This document shows, one piece after another, positions 42,730-52,075 of a DNA stretch of 57,822 bases; positions within the stretch are counted from its first letter, which is position 1, and each line of letters starts with the position of its first letter. The notes below the pieces were generated by a model. That model was given only the letters and a program-made list of their open reading frames with translations, did not search any database and was not told the DNA's origin. The DNA comes from Chloroflexota bacterium (lineage in GTDB: Bacteria; Chloroflexota; Chloroflexia; QHBQ01; JADMIH01). The DNA lies in NCBI GenBank assembly GCA_015478675.1, contig JADMIH010000004.1:1-57822 (forward strand), read 5' to 3'. The position numbers were made by a program, and so were the translations under genes.

Positions 42730-43689
42730 TCATACGCCATACTTGTGCAGCCAATCCAACATAGCGCGAACGCTGCCGGTCGCCAGCGCCATGCAGGTGT
42801 CGGCAGCGCCATAGTAGAGATTGATCGTGTCACCGTCTGCCCCAATGGTGTAGCCACACGGAAAGACGACATTGCCGACATCGCCCAGGAGTTCGTAATC
42901 CGTTTCGGGGCCGAAAACCCAACGGTCGCCCCGTAGTAAGCACCGATCCGGCCTTTCAAGGTCTAGCAGCGCAAGGCCAAGGCGGTAAATGCAGCCTGAG
43001 CAGGGCGTGCGCACGCCATGATAGATAAGGAGCCAGCCCTCCGGCGTTTCGATGGGTGGTGGAGAAAGCCCTATCTTGCGCGCGTCCCACCAGCCGCCCT
43101 GCCGTGCCTCCAGCACCATAACAGGGTCTTGCCAGTGGCGCATGTCACCCGAATAAGAGAGCCAGAGGTGCGCTCCTGCCTCATGCGGCTCCGGCCCCGG
43201 CACAGGGCGGTGCAAGAGCGCCCAGCGACCGCCGATGCGCCTCGGCAAGAGCGCCGCGTCCTTGTTCTCAGGCCGCATGGCGACCCCTAGCCGCCGGAAC
43301 GTTCGGAAGTCCTTTGTAGCAGCCAGCGACACCCCAGGGCCTGCCGGCCCGTACGCCGTGTAGGTGAGGATGTACTCCCCCACTTCCGGCACATATGTGA
43401 TACGCGGGTCTTCCACACCCCATAACTCTTCGGGATAGTTGCCTGGATCGGCGGCAAAGGTAGGCTCAGGATCTATCTCCCAGCCGTCTATGCCGTTGCG
43501 CGAGCGGGCCGCGCATAGATGGGAGAAGCCGGTCCGCTCCTCAACACGACAGAGGAGCAGCGTGGTGCCATCGCGCAAGAGCGTTGCGCCTGCGTTGAAG
43601 ATACTATGCGCAGGGTAGGGCCAGTCGGCGGCAGTCAGGATAGGGTTCGATGGGTGCCGCCGGAAGAGTATTTCGTCCCTGGTGGTCAA
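42730..43689 (-). CDS. GH130-family glycoside phosphorylase
   Basis: 319 residues. The family signatures FNAGATLLRDGTTLLLCRVE, WGVEDPRIT and the end region GNVVFPCGYTIGADGDTINL then YYGAADTC match GH130 (beta-mannoside phosphorylases). TTG at 43689 has AAGGAG six bases upstream and begins at the usual position (TTRDEILFRRHPSNPIL); the longer frame to 43839 has no such site. Last gene of the sugar-utilisation run; it should cleave beta-mannosides with phosphate, though the exact substrate is not determined. Confidence 0.9.
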   Translation of the reverse strand: MTTRDEILFRRHPSNPILTAADWPYPAHSIFNAGATLLRDGTTLLLCRVEERTGFSHLCAARSRNGIDGWEIDPEPTFAADPGNYPEELWGVEDPRITYVPEVGEYILTYTAYGPAGPGVSLAATKDFRTFRRLGVAMRPENKDAALLPRRIGGRWALLHRPVPGPEPHEAGAHLWLSYSGDMRHWQDPVMVLEARQGGWWDARKIGLSPPPIETPEGWLLIYHGVRTPCSGCIYRLGLALLDLERPDRCLLRGDRWVFGPETDYELLGDVGNVVFPCGYTIGADGDTINLYYGAADTCMALATGSVRAMLDWLHKYGV

Positions 43690-43849
43690 TCTCGTCTCCT
43701 TCTGCTCATACAGACGATGAGCGATTGCAGTGGATAGTGGTTGCTTTGGGTTAGCATGGCTTAGCACGGAGCAGCGCTGATTCTCTCTCTGGGGCTGTGC
43801 GCTTCTGGCCTTCGCTTGCTTGTACCGGCATGCCAGCACAATCTTCGGA

Positions 43850-45883
43850 TCAGTGCATGATTTCGGAAATCTCGTCGGAGTTCAGTGCAAAAATAGCGCC
43901 TACGCCTTTCTCCAACTGTACATCAACATTCGCACCATACTGGTGAGCATGCAGAGCGCCCACGTTATCTGTGTATGCGTAGGCGCCTGGTCCGGCGACG
44001 CCTGAGTTCGCACCGCCCTTCCCAAAAATCCGCCCGGCGGGCCAGGTGCGGCTGAAGATTTGTACAGGCTGCCCAGGCTCTCCCACCTGCCCCGTGCTTG
44101 CTTTATCCGGCAGGGTCAGGCTGTAGACGCTGGAGGAGTCGGGCATGGTAGAAAACGTTTCGACACTGTAAACAAGGTTGGCTCCGCGCAGGGTGGGGTT
44201 CATAAAGTAAGGGGTGCTATCACTGCTTGTGTCGTTCAAGGGCACAGGCACGCTGTAACTGCTTGCCTCTACTTTGTTTGTCCCTGCGACGGCACGCAGC
44301 ACCAGCAAACTAGCTGCCGGCCATTTATCGCCAACAGGTACGGCAGGTACGCCCTGGTTGTACAGCAGCATCGCGCTGCCGTCTATACCCTCCAAGACAG
44401 GCAACGAGCCGGTGTGGGCGTAGGGAATAGTCGCCTCGACCAGCGGCTTACCGGGGTCGGAGACGTCGAGCAGCCAGACGGTGACGCTCGAGGCGGGTGT
44501 GCCATTCGCCCAGCCCAGTAGCAGTTTGCCTTTGAACGCGCCCTTCTGAAGAAAGACGCCGCTAATGCTTAGTTGGCCTGTAAGCAGAGACGACATACCG
44601 GAGGAGTCTGTGAAGCCGCCCAGTGGTACTTTCTGCAGCGTTATGGGCGGCACGCTACCGTCCAGGGTAAGGAGGCTGGCCGCCACCGTTGCTTTATTTA
44701 TGCCCTCTATAGGCTGAGCTTCCACCACAAGTGCGTGCTTGCCGTCCCCGCTCAGAAGCGCGCTGATGATTGGGATCGTTGTCGTGTAGACAAAACGCGG
44801 GTTGCTCCCGTCGGCCCCCGCGAGATACAGCTGAGTACCGGCAGCCTTGTTATCCGGTGAAATACGTCGTGCGAAAAGGAGCATGTCGTGCCCCCCTGCC
44901 CCACCTTGCCCGATGTCCGCTACGGTGCCCCTTGTGCTATCTATCACTACAGGTGCTACTTTTCCCCCAACCTCCTCATACGTCCAGGTAAAGCTGTTAA
45001 GGATCCCTTTGGCTATTGGCGTTTCCGATATGCTCGGATCATAGCGCAGACCCCACACGCCGTTCTGCCCGCAAATGTAGAAGTTGTAATCGAGAGGGCT
45101 GAATTGAAGCTTCACAACTAGCTGTTCGCCGCTGGAGAGAGTATCCATGACCAGGCGGCGGCCAACCTTGTCGGGCGAGCCTTGTGGCATGATGTAGCCG
45201 TAAGGGTCGTAGAGAGGCCGGGTGAGGGGTACAGGAGGGGTCCAGTCAGGGCCGGGCACATCGTATACAATGCTTTGCCTCTTTGACGCGCCGAAGGGGA
45301 TGCTGAGCACGCTACTCCACCGGTCGCTCCCTTCCAGATATTCCCAGCCCGCTGGGCCTCTGTAATAAAGCCCCGGCGGGCTAGCCTCGGCGCGCATGAC
45401 CACAGTGTCGCTAAGTGCGTCTGTGTACACCTGGCTTTCAGCTTGCGCGGCCACTTGGGCTACATCTTTGTAATCAGGCTGGATTGTCTGCACCGCCCGC
45501 GCGGCCAGAAGCGTCTGCAAAGCAGAGCCGGTTTGCTGGTAATCTTTGGCCAGCCTGTACTGGCTGTCGCGAGCCTTTATTTGCCCTCTAGCCTCGGCAG
45601 CGCGTGCATCGGCGTCTTTGTAGCCGCTTGCAGCCGAGTAGTGGGTCAGCGCCTCGTCCCAGCGCTGGAGTGTTGCAGCCTGCGTAGCTTGTGAATAGTT
45701 GCTGCTATTGTCGGCGTCCCGCCACCACAAGTACCCTGCCCAGCCGAACACTCCAGATAGAAGCAGTAACCCCAGCACAAGTTCACGCACCCCTGGCGAA
45801 CGCCACCAGCGCGGGCCGCCCGTCCGCTCAGGCTCCGGATCAAGCTCCTCGATGGTTGATATATCATCGTTGCGCGGGGTCAT
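43850..45883 (-). CDS. Membrane-anchored extracytoplasmic protein, TPR-like segment and beta-propeller-like region
   Basis: 677 residues. An acidic cytosolic N-terminus (IEELDPEPE), a single helix (LVLGLLLLSGVFGWAGYLWW), then a helical TPR-like segment (about 60-160; ATLQRWDEALTHYSAASGYK). The remaining 500 residues are beta-rich with repeated bladed patterns (GVWGLRYDPSISETPIAKGI, GHDMLLFARRISPDN, LYLAGADGSNPRFVY) suggestive of a propeller. No family recognised. It lies between a GH13 and a GH130 gene and may bind or present sugars, or be an unrelated operon member. Confidence 0.6.
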   Translation of the reverse strand: MTPRNDDISTIEELDPEPERTGGPRWWRSPGVRELVLGLLLLSGVFGWAGYLWWRDADNSSNYSQATQAATLQRWDEALTHYSAASGYKDADARAAEARGQIKARDSQYRLAKDYQQTGSALQTLLAARAVQTIQPDYKDVAQVAAQAESQVYTDALSDTVVMRAEASPPGLYYRGPAGWEYLEGSDRWSSVLSIPFGASKRQSIVYDVPGPDWTPPVPLTRPLYDPYGYIMPQGSPDKVGRRLVMDTLSSGEQLVVKLQFSPLDYNFYICGQNGVWGLRYDPSISETPIAKGILNSFTWTYEEVGGKVAPVVIDSTRGTVADIGQGGAGGHDMLLFARRISPDNKAAGTQLYLAGADGSNPRFVYTTTIPIISALLSGDGKHALVVEAQPIEGINKATVAASLLTLDGSVPPITLQKVPLGGFTDSSGMSSLLTGQLSISGVFLQKGAFKGKLLLGWANGTPASSVTVWLLDVSDPGKPLVEATIPYAHTGSLPVLEGIDGSAMLLYNQGVPAVPVGDKWPAASLLVLRAVAGTNKVEASSYSVPVPLNDTSSDSTPYFMNPTLRGANLVYSVETFSTMPDSSSVYSLTLPDKASTGQVGEPGQPVQIFSRTWPAGRIFGKGGANSGVAGPGAYAYTDNVGALHAHQYGANVDVQLEKGVGAIFALNSDEISEIMH

Positions 45884-45990
45884 TCTTTAGGTCCTTGAGG
45901 TCATCGTAGCCCAACTATACACCACTTTGGCCCATTGGCGGGCGCACAGGCCGTGAAGGGGCATGTTAAAGTCACATCTATCCTCTGTGC

Positions 45991-47589
45991 TCACATCTGA
46001 CCGACGCGCAAAATAAGCCCCGCGTCGGGAGCAAGCTCAAGGAGTGCCAACTCCACAAAGCCGCCATGACCAGGCACAGTGGCGAGGACGACCTCAGCCG
46101 AACCCCCACCCATGCTGAAGACGCGTGCCTCATGGCTGAAGTTGAGCACTATGAGCAGGCGCTCGTCGTCTTGCTCGCGCAGGAAGGAGAATACGTCTGG
46201 CGAGCTCGATGGAAGGTCCATGTAGCTGCCGGTGCTCAAGGCCGGGGACGAGCGGCGCAGGGCGAGGAGTTGGCGGAAGAGGCGAAGCATCGAAGCTGGG
46301 TCTTCTTGCTCGGTGGCGACATTGTATAGCGCGTAGTCGGGGGAGATGGGCAGCCACGGTCGGCCTGTGGCGAACCCGGCGTTTGCGCTGCCGTCCCATT
46401 GCATCGGTGTGCGCTCAGGGTCGCGCCCCAACCCCAGGCCGGGCTTGCCCAGCTCTTGCACGTCACGCACCATCTCAAGCGGAATCTCTACATCTAGCAT
46501 TGCTAGCTCATCGCCGTAGTAGCTCGTCGGCGTGCCGCGCAGCGTCAGCAAGAGCATAGCGGCGACGCGAGCCTGGGCGCGGCCAACGCGTGTGGCTATA
46601 CGATGGTTGTCATGGTTGCCGAGTACCCAGTTGGGCCAGCCACCCGCAGGCAGTCGGGCCTCATATGCCCTCACCGCCTCGCGTATCACAGAGGCGCGCC
46701 AGGGCAAAAGTATAAGTTGGAAGTTAAAAGGCAGGTGCGCCTCGTCGTTGTTCGTGCCGTAGTAGCTCATCAGTTCGGCAACAGGCAGGTATATCTCACC
46801 TATCATAACGCGCTCGGCATACTCGTCGAAAAGTGCGCGCATGCGCCGGATAATGGCATGTACCTCCGGGCGGTTATAGGTGTATATCTGCCTCTGTGAG
46901 TTGTACTGGTCCTCACCCGGCTTATAGTCAGGGTTGGGCGGGTTGTCGCGGAAAAGCTCGTCCTTGATCAAATAGTAGATAACGTCCACACGAAAGCCGT
47001 CAACGCCCTTATCGAGCCAGAAGCGGATGACATCGAAAACGGCGGCTTCAACCTGGGGGTTACGCCAGTTGAGGTCCGGCTGCTGCACGGCGAAGGAATG
47101 AAGGTAATACTGCCCGGTCTCCTCATCGTACTGCCAGGCGCTGCCGCCGAATACGCTGAGCCAGTTATTGGGGGGGCCGCCGCTGGGCGACGGCTCGCGC
47201 CAGATATACCAATCCCGCCTGGGGTTCTCCCGGCTGGCGCGCGACTCGATAAACCAGGGGTGCAGGTCTGACGTGTGGTTGGGCACCAGGTCGAGGAGCA
47301 ACTTCATGCCGCGCCGGTGAGTATCGGTCAGCAGGCGATCAAAATCGCCCATCGTGCCGAAGAGCGGCTCTATGCCCCTATAATCAGCAACATCGTAGCC
47401 GAAATCGGCCATTGGCGAAGGATAGATAGGTGAAAGCCAGAGAGCGTCCACCCCCAGCCATTGCAGGTAATCCATACGGGCCAGGATGCCGGGCAGGTCG
47501 CCCACGCCGTCGCCGTTTGCGTCCATAAAGCTGCGTGGGTATATCTGGTATATAGTACCTCTTTGCCACCACAGATAGTCTTCTTCCAT
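45991..47589 (-). CDS. GH13 alpha-glucosidase / oligo-1,6-glucosidase-like
   Basis: 532 residues. Catalytic triad of family 13: Asp202 in GFRVDV, Glu265 in IGEIY, Asp327 in GNHDNHR. Region I (DLVPNHTS) and the loop GGPPNNWLSVFGGSAWQYDE are typical of alpha-glucosidases and related exo-enzymes. AAGGAG precedes the ATG by eight bases. No signal peptide, so cytosolic, acting on imported oligosaccharides. Substrate linkage not resolved. Confidence 0.92.
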   Translation of the reverse strand: MEEDYLWWQRGTIYQIYPRSFMDANGDGVGDLPGILARMDYLQWLGVDALWLSPIYPSPMADFGYDVADYRGIEPLFGTMGDFDRLLTDTHRRGMKLLLDLVPNHTSDLHPWFIESRASRENPRRDWYIWREPSPSGGPPNNWLSVFGGSAWQYDEETGQYYLHSFAVQQPDLNWRNPQVEAAVFDVIRFWLDKGVDGFRVDVIYYLIKDELFRDNPPNPDYKPGEDQYNSQRQIYTYNRPEVHAIIRRMRALFDEYAERVMIGEIYLPVAELMSYYGTNNDEAHLPFNFQLILLPWRASVIREAVRAYEARLPAGGWPNWVLGNHDNHRIATRVGRAQARVAAMLLLTLRGTPTSYYGDELAMLDVEIPLEMVRDVQELGKPGLGLGRDPERTPMQWDGSANAGFATGRPWLPISPDYALYNVATEQEDPASMLRLFRQLLALRRSSPALSTGSYMDLPSSSPDVFSFLREQDDERLLIVLNFSHEARVFSMGGGSAEVVLATVPGHGGFVELALLELAPDAGLILRVGQM

Positions 47590-47669
47590 ACAGTAATCTC
47601 CTTACAAGCAATGAGGGCCAAGTGCTGAGTAAGCAGTAGTCCAACTCAGCACTCACTCATTATTGCCGG

Positions 47670-48356
47670 TTAGTCCTGGGAAATCTCATCACCGGGGAGC
47701 CGAGGGAAGTTAGCGAGGAGCGCGGCCTGAAGATGGAGATAGTGCTGCGCGAGCAAGGCGACGAAGGCGGCAAAGGCGAGAGCGAGGAGAACGCCGAGGA
47801 AGAGTGAAAGCGTGAAGATGAGGATCACGAGCACCACCAGCCCCAGGTTCGCCCCGGGTGAGCGCAGCGTGAGGATCGCTGCGTTACGCAGCACGTTACG
47901 CAGCGTCATCTCAGGTTGGTCAACCAGCAACGGCCAGGCGATGAGCAGAAACTCGAGCCAGACGACCAGCACGTAGAGGAGGAAGAAGATGCCCACATTG
48001 AAGGCGGAGGGCACCGCGCTCAACATGCTGGCGAAAAAGTTGAGGTCGCTCAACAGGATCGCGCTGCCCAGAAATGTTAGGCCGCCCAGTGCCCAGGCCC
48101 GCCAGAAGAAACGCCGCAGGTAGAAGAAGAACATCCTCGGCTCTCCTCCCTGGCCTGCCGCCGCATCTCGCGCCACCCCAAGCATCGCGGCGGTCGCAGG
48201 CGGGGCCGCGACCACCGTGACGGTCAGCACGATCCAGAAGAAGTTCATTATAGCAAAAGGGATTAGGCCGTAATACCAGTCCTGCACGGCTCGTGTGAAG
48301 GCAAGGCGCAGCGCGCTGGGGCTGCGCCCGCGCCTTGCTGCTTTATTTGATACCAC
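47670..48356 (-). CDS. DUF624 (YesL-like) membrane protein
   Basis: About 228 residues with six helices. YYGLIPFAIMNFFWIVLTVT, VAAPPATAAMLGVARDAAAG and RMFFFYLRRFFWRAWAL match DUF624 proteins, which commonly sit beside sugar ABC permeases and may affect assembly or uptake; the function is not established. GTG at 48356 has AAGG upstream; ATG at 48377 overlaps the permease end by 35 bases and is the alternative start. Confidence 0.72.
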   Translation of the reverse strand: MVSNKAARRGRSPSALRLAFTRAVQDWYYGLIPFAIMNFFWIVLTVTVVAAPPATAAMLGVARDAAAGQGGEPRMFFFYLRRFFWRAWALGGLTFLGSAILLSDLNFFASMLSAVPSAFNVGIFFLLYVLVVWLEFLLIAWPLLVDQPEMTLRNVLRNAAILTLRSPGANLGLVVLVILIFTLSLFLGVLLALAFAAFVALLAQHYLHLQAALLANFPRLPGDEISQD

Positions 48357-49257
48357 TGTACGACACGCCTTGAACATAGAAGCGCGAGAAGAAGATGAAC
48401 AGCAGCACCATTGGCAAAGTGTTAAACATCGAGCCTGCCAGCACCACGTTGTAGAAGGTGCCGTACTGGCCTTTCAGGAAGCCCAGCCCGACTGTAAGCG
48501 GGTAGAGGTTTGGATCATTGAGAAATACGAGGGGAGCCTGGAAGTTGTTCCACATCCCCTGGAAAGTAAGGAGAGCCATCGTGGCAAGCGCCGGTTTAGC
48601 GAGGGGCAGGATTACTCGCCAGAAGGTTGTGAAGATGCTCGCGCCATCGATGTGGGCGGCCTCGTCAAGCTCTCTGGGGACGCCCCGGAAGAACTGCGTG
48701 AGGAGGAAGATCATCCCCGCGCTGGTCAGGTTAGGGACGATGATCGCCCCGTAGGTGTTGATCAGGTGCAGGCTGTTGAGGATCTGGTACTGGGGGATCA
48801 GAAGCACCATCCCTGGGAGCATCAGCGTCGAGAGCATCGCGGCGAAGATAAAGCCTTTGGCCGGAAATCTCAGCCGTGCGAAGGCGAAACCGGCCAGCGA
48901 ACAGAAGAAGAGTTGCGCCACGGTAACCGAGGTAGCCAGTATCACGCTGTTCAGAATCCAGCGCGGGAAGGGAGAGCCTCCCCCCGCGCCCGTCTGAGTG
49001 TTCCAAACGTCCACATAGTTCTGAAACCGCCAGTTTTGGGGCAGGAAGGTTGGCGGCCAGGCCAGCACTTCCTGTGTCGTCTTGAAGGAGCCGAGCAGCG
49101 CCATAATGAAAGGGCCAAGAAATATGATCGTAAAGATGATCAGCAGGATATAACGGATCACCAGGACGACATAGTAGCTCGGCTCTTTTTCTTCCTTCCG
49201 CACTGCGGAGACGGGAGCCAGAGCCTCCGCACGCTGGGTGGTGGTTGTCGTCGACAT
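48343..49257 (-). CDS. Carbohydrate ABC transporter permease (MalG/UgpE type)
   Basis: 304 residues, six helices. The EAA loop DEAAHIDGASIFTTFWRVIL followed by PLAKPALATM is the coupling motif of binding-protein-dependent permeases. GGGAGG precedes the ATG by seven bases. The partner permease and binding protein are immediately upstream; no ATPase gene is in the cluster, so a shared MsmK-type ATPase elsewhere is likely. Confidence 0.92.
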   Translation of the reverse strand: MSTTTTTQRAEALAPVSAVRKEEKEPSYYVVLVIRYILLIIFTIIFLGPFIMALLGSFKTTQEVLAWPPTFLPQNWRFQNYVDVWNTQTGAGGGSPFPRWILNSVILATSVTVAQLFFCSLAGFAFARLRFPAKGFIFAAMLSTLMLPGMVLLIPQYQILNSLHLINTYGAIIVPNLTSAGMIFLLTQFFRGVPRELDEAAHIDGASIFTTFWRVILPLAKPALATMALLTFQGMWNNFQAPLVFLNDPNLYPLTVGLGFLKGQYGTFYNVVLAGSMFNTLPMVLLFIFFSRFYVQGVSYSGIK

Positions 49258-49287
49258 GAATTGACCTCCCTGAAAACGTGGGGTGCA

Positions 49288-50223
49288 CTATTGACCTGTA
49301 TCGCTCCTGCCCAGTAGCCGCTGCTGGAAGAGGTAGAGCACCAGGATCATTACGAAGAGGACAACGGCCATCGCCGAGGCGTAGGCCATACTGTAGTCCC
49401 TGAAAGCTGACTGATAAATCAGCAGATTGATTGTTGTTGTCTGGTTGAGCGGCCCACCGCTGGTCATGATGTATACTTGATCGAAGACCTGTAGCGTGCC
49501 GATTGTGCCCAGCACTACCACCAGGAAGATAATCGGGCGCATCATGGGCACCGTTATGCGGAAGAAGCGATGGGCGCCAACGGAGCCGTCAAGACTCGCC
49601 GCCTCGTAAACCTCTTCCGGGATGTCTTGCAAACCGGCCAGGAAGTAGAGCATAAAAGTAGGCGCGGTGGTCAGGATATTCAGGAGCATGATCGCCGGCA
49701 AAGCTGTGCGGGCGCTCGCGTCCGTGAGCCATGCTACGGGCTGGAAGCCTGTCCAACCGAACAATGTGGCGAGGGCGAAGTTCAGGATACCCTCTTTCTG
49801 GAATACCCAGACGAAGATCAGCGAAATCACCACCGAGGAGGTGACGCTTGGGATGTACCAGGCGGTGCGGAAGAACTGTTTCGCACGCAGCTTGGCATTG
49901 AGGGCGACGGCCAGAATGAGCGCAAACCAGGTCTGAGAGAATGTCACCACGACTGCATAGAGCAGAGTGTTGAAGACCGCCCTTCGGAAGAGCGGGTCGC
50001 TAAGGATCCTGGTGTAGTTGTTGAAGCCTGTCAGTTGCGGCGTGTTGAGCAGTTGCAGGTTCGTGAAGCTCAGGTAGAAAACATAAATCATGGCCCCGAA
50101 GGTAAAGACGAGGGCAGAAATGATCCAGGGGAAGACGAAGAGATAGCCCGTTAGAGCCTCAGCGGTCTTACGGTTCAGCCTCGACATCTTCGGCCCACGT
50201 GCACTTTGGACCTGTGTAGCCAT
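49288..50223 (-). CDS. Carbohydrate ABC transporter permease (MalF/UgpA type)
   Basis: 311 residues, six helices. EAA loop VYEAASLDGSVGAHRFFRIT followed by VPMMRPIIF. AGGGGGG lies before the ATG. It pairs with the next permease gene (30-base gap). Substrate not determined. Confidence 0.92.
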   Translation of the reverse strand: MATQVQSARGPKMSRLNRKTAEALTGYLFVFPWIISALVFTFGAMIYVFYLSFTNLQLLNTPQLTGFNNYTRILSDPLFRRAVFNTLLYAVVVTFSQTWFALILAVALNAKLRAKQFFRTAWYIPSVTSSVVISLIFVWVFQKEGILNFALATLFGWTGFQPVAWLTDASARTALPAIMLLNILTTAPTFMLYFLAGLQDIPEEVYEAASLDGSVGAHRFFRITVPMMRPIIFLVVVLGTIGTLQVFDQVYIMTSGGPLNQTTTINLLIYQSAFRDYSMAYASAMAVVLFVMILVLYLFQQRLLGRSDTGQ

Positions 50224-50247
50224 AACACCCCCCTCTGCGAATTATAA

Positions 50248-50320
50248 GTTATGAATTATGAATTAGGCGCAGGCTACAATCGAGATAGTAGCAAGCAACT
50301 GCTAATTCATAATTCATAAC
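50248..50320. repeat. 19-bp perfect inverted repeat, 35-bp spacer
   Basis: GTTATGAATTATGAATTAG (50248-50266) is the exact reverse complement of 50302-50320. It lies between the solute-binding protein gene and the permease gene, next to the stem-loop at 50326. In RNA it would form a long AT-rich hairpin, perhaps stabilising the upstream message. Confidence 0.85.
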
Positions 50321-50325
50321 GCCGC

Positions 50326-50352
50326 CAAAGGCGGGATTACTTCCCGCCTTTG
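50326..50352 (-). terminator. Stem-loop attenuator after the solute-binding protein gene
   Basis: CAAAGGCGGGA (50326-50336) pairs with TCCCGCCTTTG (50342-50352), 11 bp with a five-base loop, 13 bases after the binding-protein stop on the minus strand. Such structures often lower permease relative to binding-protein expression. No T-run follows, so full termination is unlikely. Confidence 0.6.
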
Positions 50353-50365
50353 TAGTTAGTGGAGT

Positions 50366-51832
50366 CTATCTGCCTGCAGCGAGCAACGGGTCTATCTCCT
50401 GGCAAGCCTGGTTGAGGGCGTCCTTGGACGATTGTTGCTTGGCATATACACGGTCGGTAGCGTCTTTGAGCGACTTCTTGATCTTGGGATCGTTGACGCC
50501 GCCATAGTAGTCGGGTGTGCCGTAGCTGCCGGTCTGGTAGAGTATTGAGGAGATCTTGTTTTCAACTCCACTCCCCTGGAAGTAGGGATCGTTGTCGAAG
50601 CCCTGGAGCGCGGGGAGGGCGAAACCGGTCTGCAAGATCGCACCCTCGTTCTCTCGGCTGGCGAGGAAGAGGGCCAGCGCCGCCGCTGCCTTGGGGTATT
50701 TGCTGCGGGCCGAGGCGCCCCAGGCGTTGAAGAAGAGGAGGTCGGCCTTGCCCGCTTTGCCGGTAGGCAGAGGCACTGCATCGTACTTCACTCCGAAGGC
50801 CGCCTTTGGATCATCCAGGAAAGGAATCAGCCAGCCGCCCTGCGCGGTTGAGGCGATGCGCTTCTTGGCGAAGGCTTCGCCCGACCAACCGGCTCCTACA
50901 TCAGAGGGCTGAGTGGCGTTGCCGGAGGTATATAAGCCATACCACCAATCCAACGTCGAAACGCCTGCGTCGCTGTTGATCGCGCACTTGTTGTTGTCAA
51001 TGATCTTGGCGCCGTTTGCCAGAGCAAAAGCCATCCAGCGCTCAGGGTCGGGGTCGGCAGAGAAACCGTAAGTTTTCGTCTGGCCGCTGCCGGAGACATT
51101 GCTCTTGACAAAGTTGGTCATGTCGTCCTGCGTCCAGGTTGCCGACGGGGGGGTCTTGACCATATCGGTGTTGTAGAAGAAGGCCAGCGAGCCGAAGTCC
51201 TTCGGCAGGCCATAGACCTTGCCGTCAGAGCCAGTGAAGGGGCCCATCAGGTTGGGGAAATAGTCGGCCTTGCTGCGCCCAACCTCCTGCAAGGCAGGGG
51301 TCAAGTCGAGTAATATATTGTTGGGAATGAGCTGGTAGGCGAGGCCGGGGTCTACATAGAAGACATCAGGCTCCGAGTTGCCGGAGATCTGGGCTAGGAG
51401 CTTGGTCTGGTAGTCAGACGGCTGCGGTTCGTAGGTGATCTTGACGTCAGGATATACCTGATTGAAGCGGGCTATGGCGTCCTGGTTTATCTTCTGCTCG
51501 GAAGTGTCTCCCCAGGTCGACACGCGCAGAGTTGCGCCCGTTTCTACTGCGTTCTTTTTGTAAGCGGTGGGGTCAAACTTGGAGCTACTGCTGCCCATTG
51601 TTGCGGTCGCTCCGCCTGTCATAGCTGCGGTATCTGTAGGCGCTACCATAACTGTGGTATCCGTAGCCCCTACCATAACTGTAGTGTCTGTCGGGGCGGC
51701 TCCCGCCCCGGTAGTATCTGTGGCCCCCGCCGGCGCTGTGGCGGTCGGGTTTGCGGTGCCACAGGCGCTGAGCACCATCGAGCCGGTGATAAGCAGAGCC
51801 AAGGGAACTGTTGATCTGAACAACTTCCTCAT
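50366..51832 (-). CDS. Carbohydrate ABC transporter solute-binding lipoprotein
   Basis: 488 residues. Lipoprotein signal with lipobox VLSAC (Cys24), then a Thr/Ala/Met-rich linker with near-repeats (DTTVMVGATDTTVMVAPTDT), then a type 1 sugar-binding fold (ATLRVSTWGDTSEQKINQDA, YPDVKITYEPQPSDYQTKLL, GNSEPDVFYVDPG). ATG at 51832 follows GGAGGA; the longer frame to 51880 adds a hydrophilic stretch before the signal and is rejected. First gene of the minus-strand operon. Upstream, 51833-52075 includes the 12-bp palindrome GCCCGATCGGGC (51974-51985), a possible operator. Confidence 0.9.
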   Translation of the reverse strand: MRKLFRSTVPLALLITGSMVLSACGTANPTATAPAGATDTTGAGAAPTDTTVMVGATDTTVMVAPTDTAAMTGGATATMGSSSSKFDPTAYKKNAVETGATLRVSTWGDTSEQKINQDAIARFNQVYPDVKITYEPQPSDYQTKLLAQISGNSEPDVFYVDPGLAYQLIPNNILLDLTPALQEVGRSKADYFPNLMGPFTGSDGKVYGLPKDFGSLAFFYNTDMVKTPPSATWTQDDMTNFVKSNVSGSGQTKTYGFSADPDPERWMAFALANGAKIIDNNKCAINSDAGVSTLDWWYGLYTSGNATQPSDVGAGWSGEAFAKKRIASTAQGGWLIPFLDDPKAAFGVKYDAVPLPTGKAGKADLLFFNAWGASARSKYPKAAAALALFLASRENEGAILQTGFALPALQGFDNDPYFQGSGVENKISSILYQTGSYGTPDYYGGVNDPKIKKSLKDATDRVYAKQQSSKDALNQACQEIDPLLAAGR

Positions 51833-52075
51833 GGTGATTTTCCTCCTAAGTGCCTTACCTTTAGCTACAGGCCACACCACTTGGGGCCTGCGCTCCTCTC
51901 TACAAAGACAACTATTTCATGTGAGTAAGTAACTGGCTGCCTGCACATCCCCCCTCTCGCGGGCTGCGACCCCGCCCGATCGGGCCGCCTGGTAGAAAGT
52001 TTAGGAGCAACACAACAAGCTTCGTGCCCGCTTATGGGTGCTTCCGAGAGCATAGCGCATCATGGCGCAACCTAC

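Noticed and set aside
48295..49317. Long open frame (340 codons) on the plus strand across the permease gene
   Set aside because: It is the antisense shadow of the MalG-type permease, whose EAA loop and helices are unambiguous; the plus-strand translation is highly charged and low in hydrophobic content, as expected of an antisense frame in GC-rich DNA.
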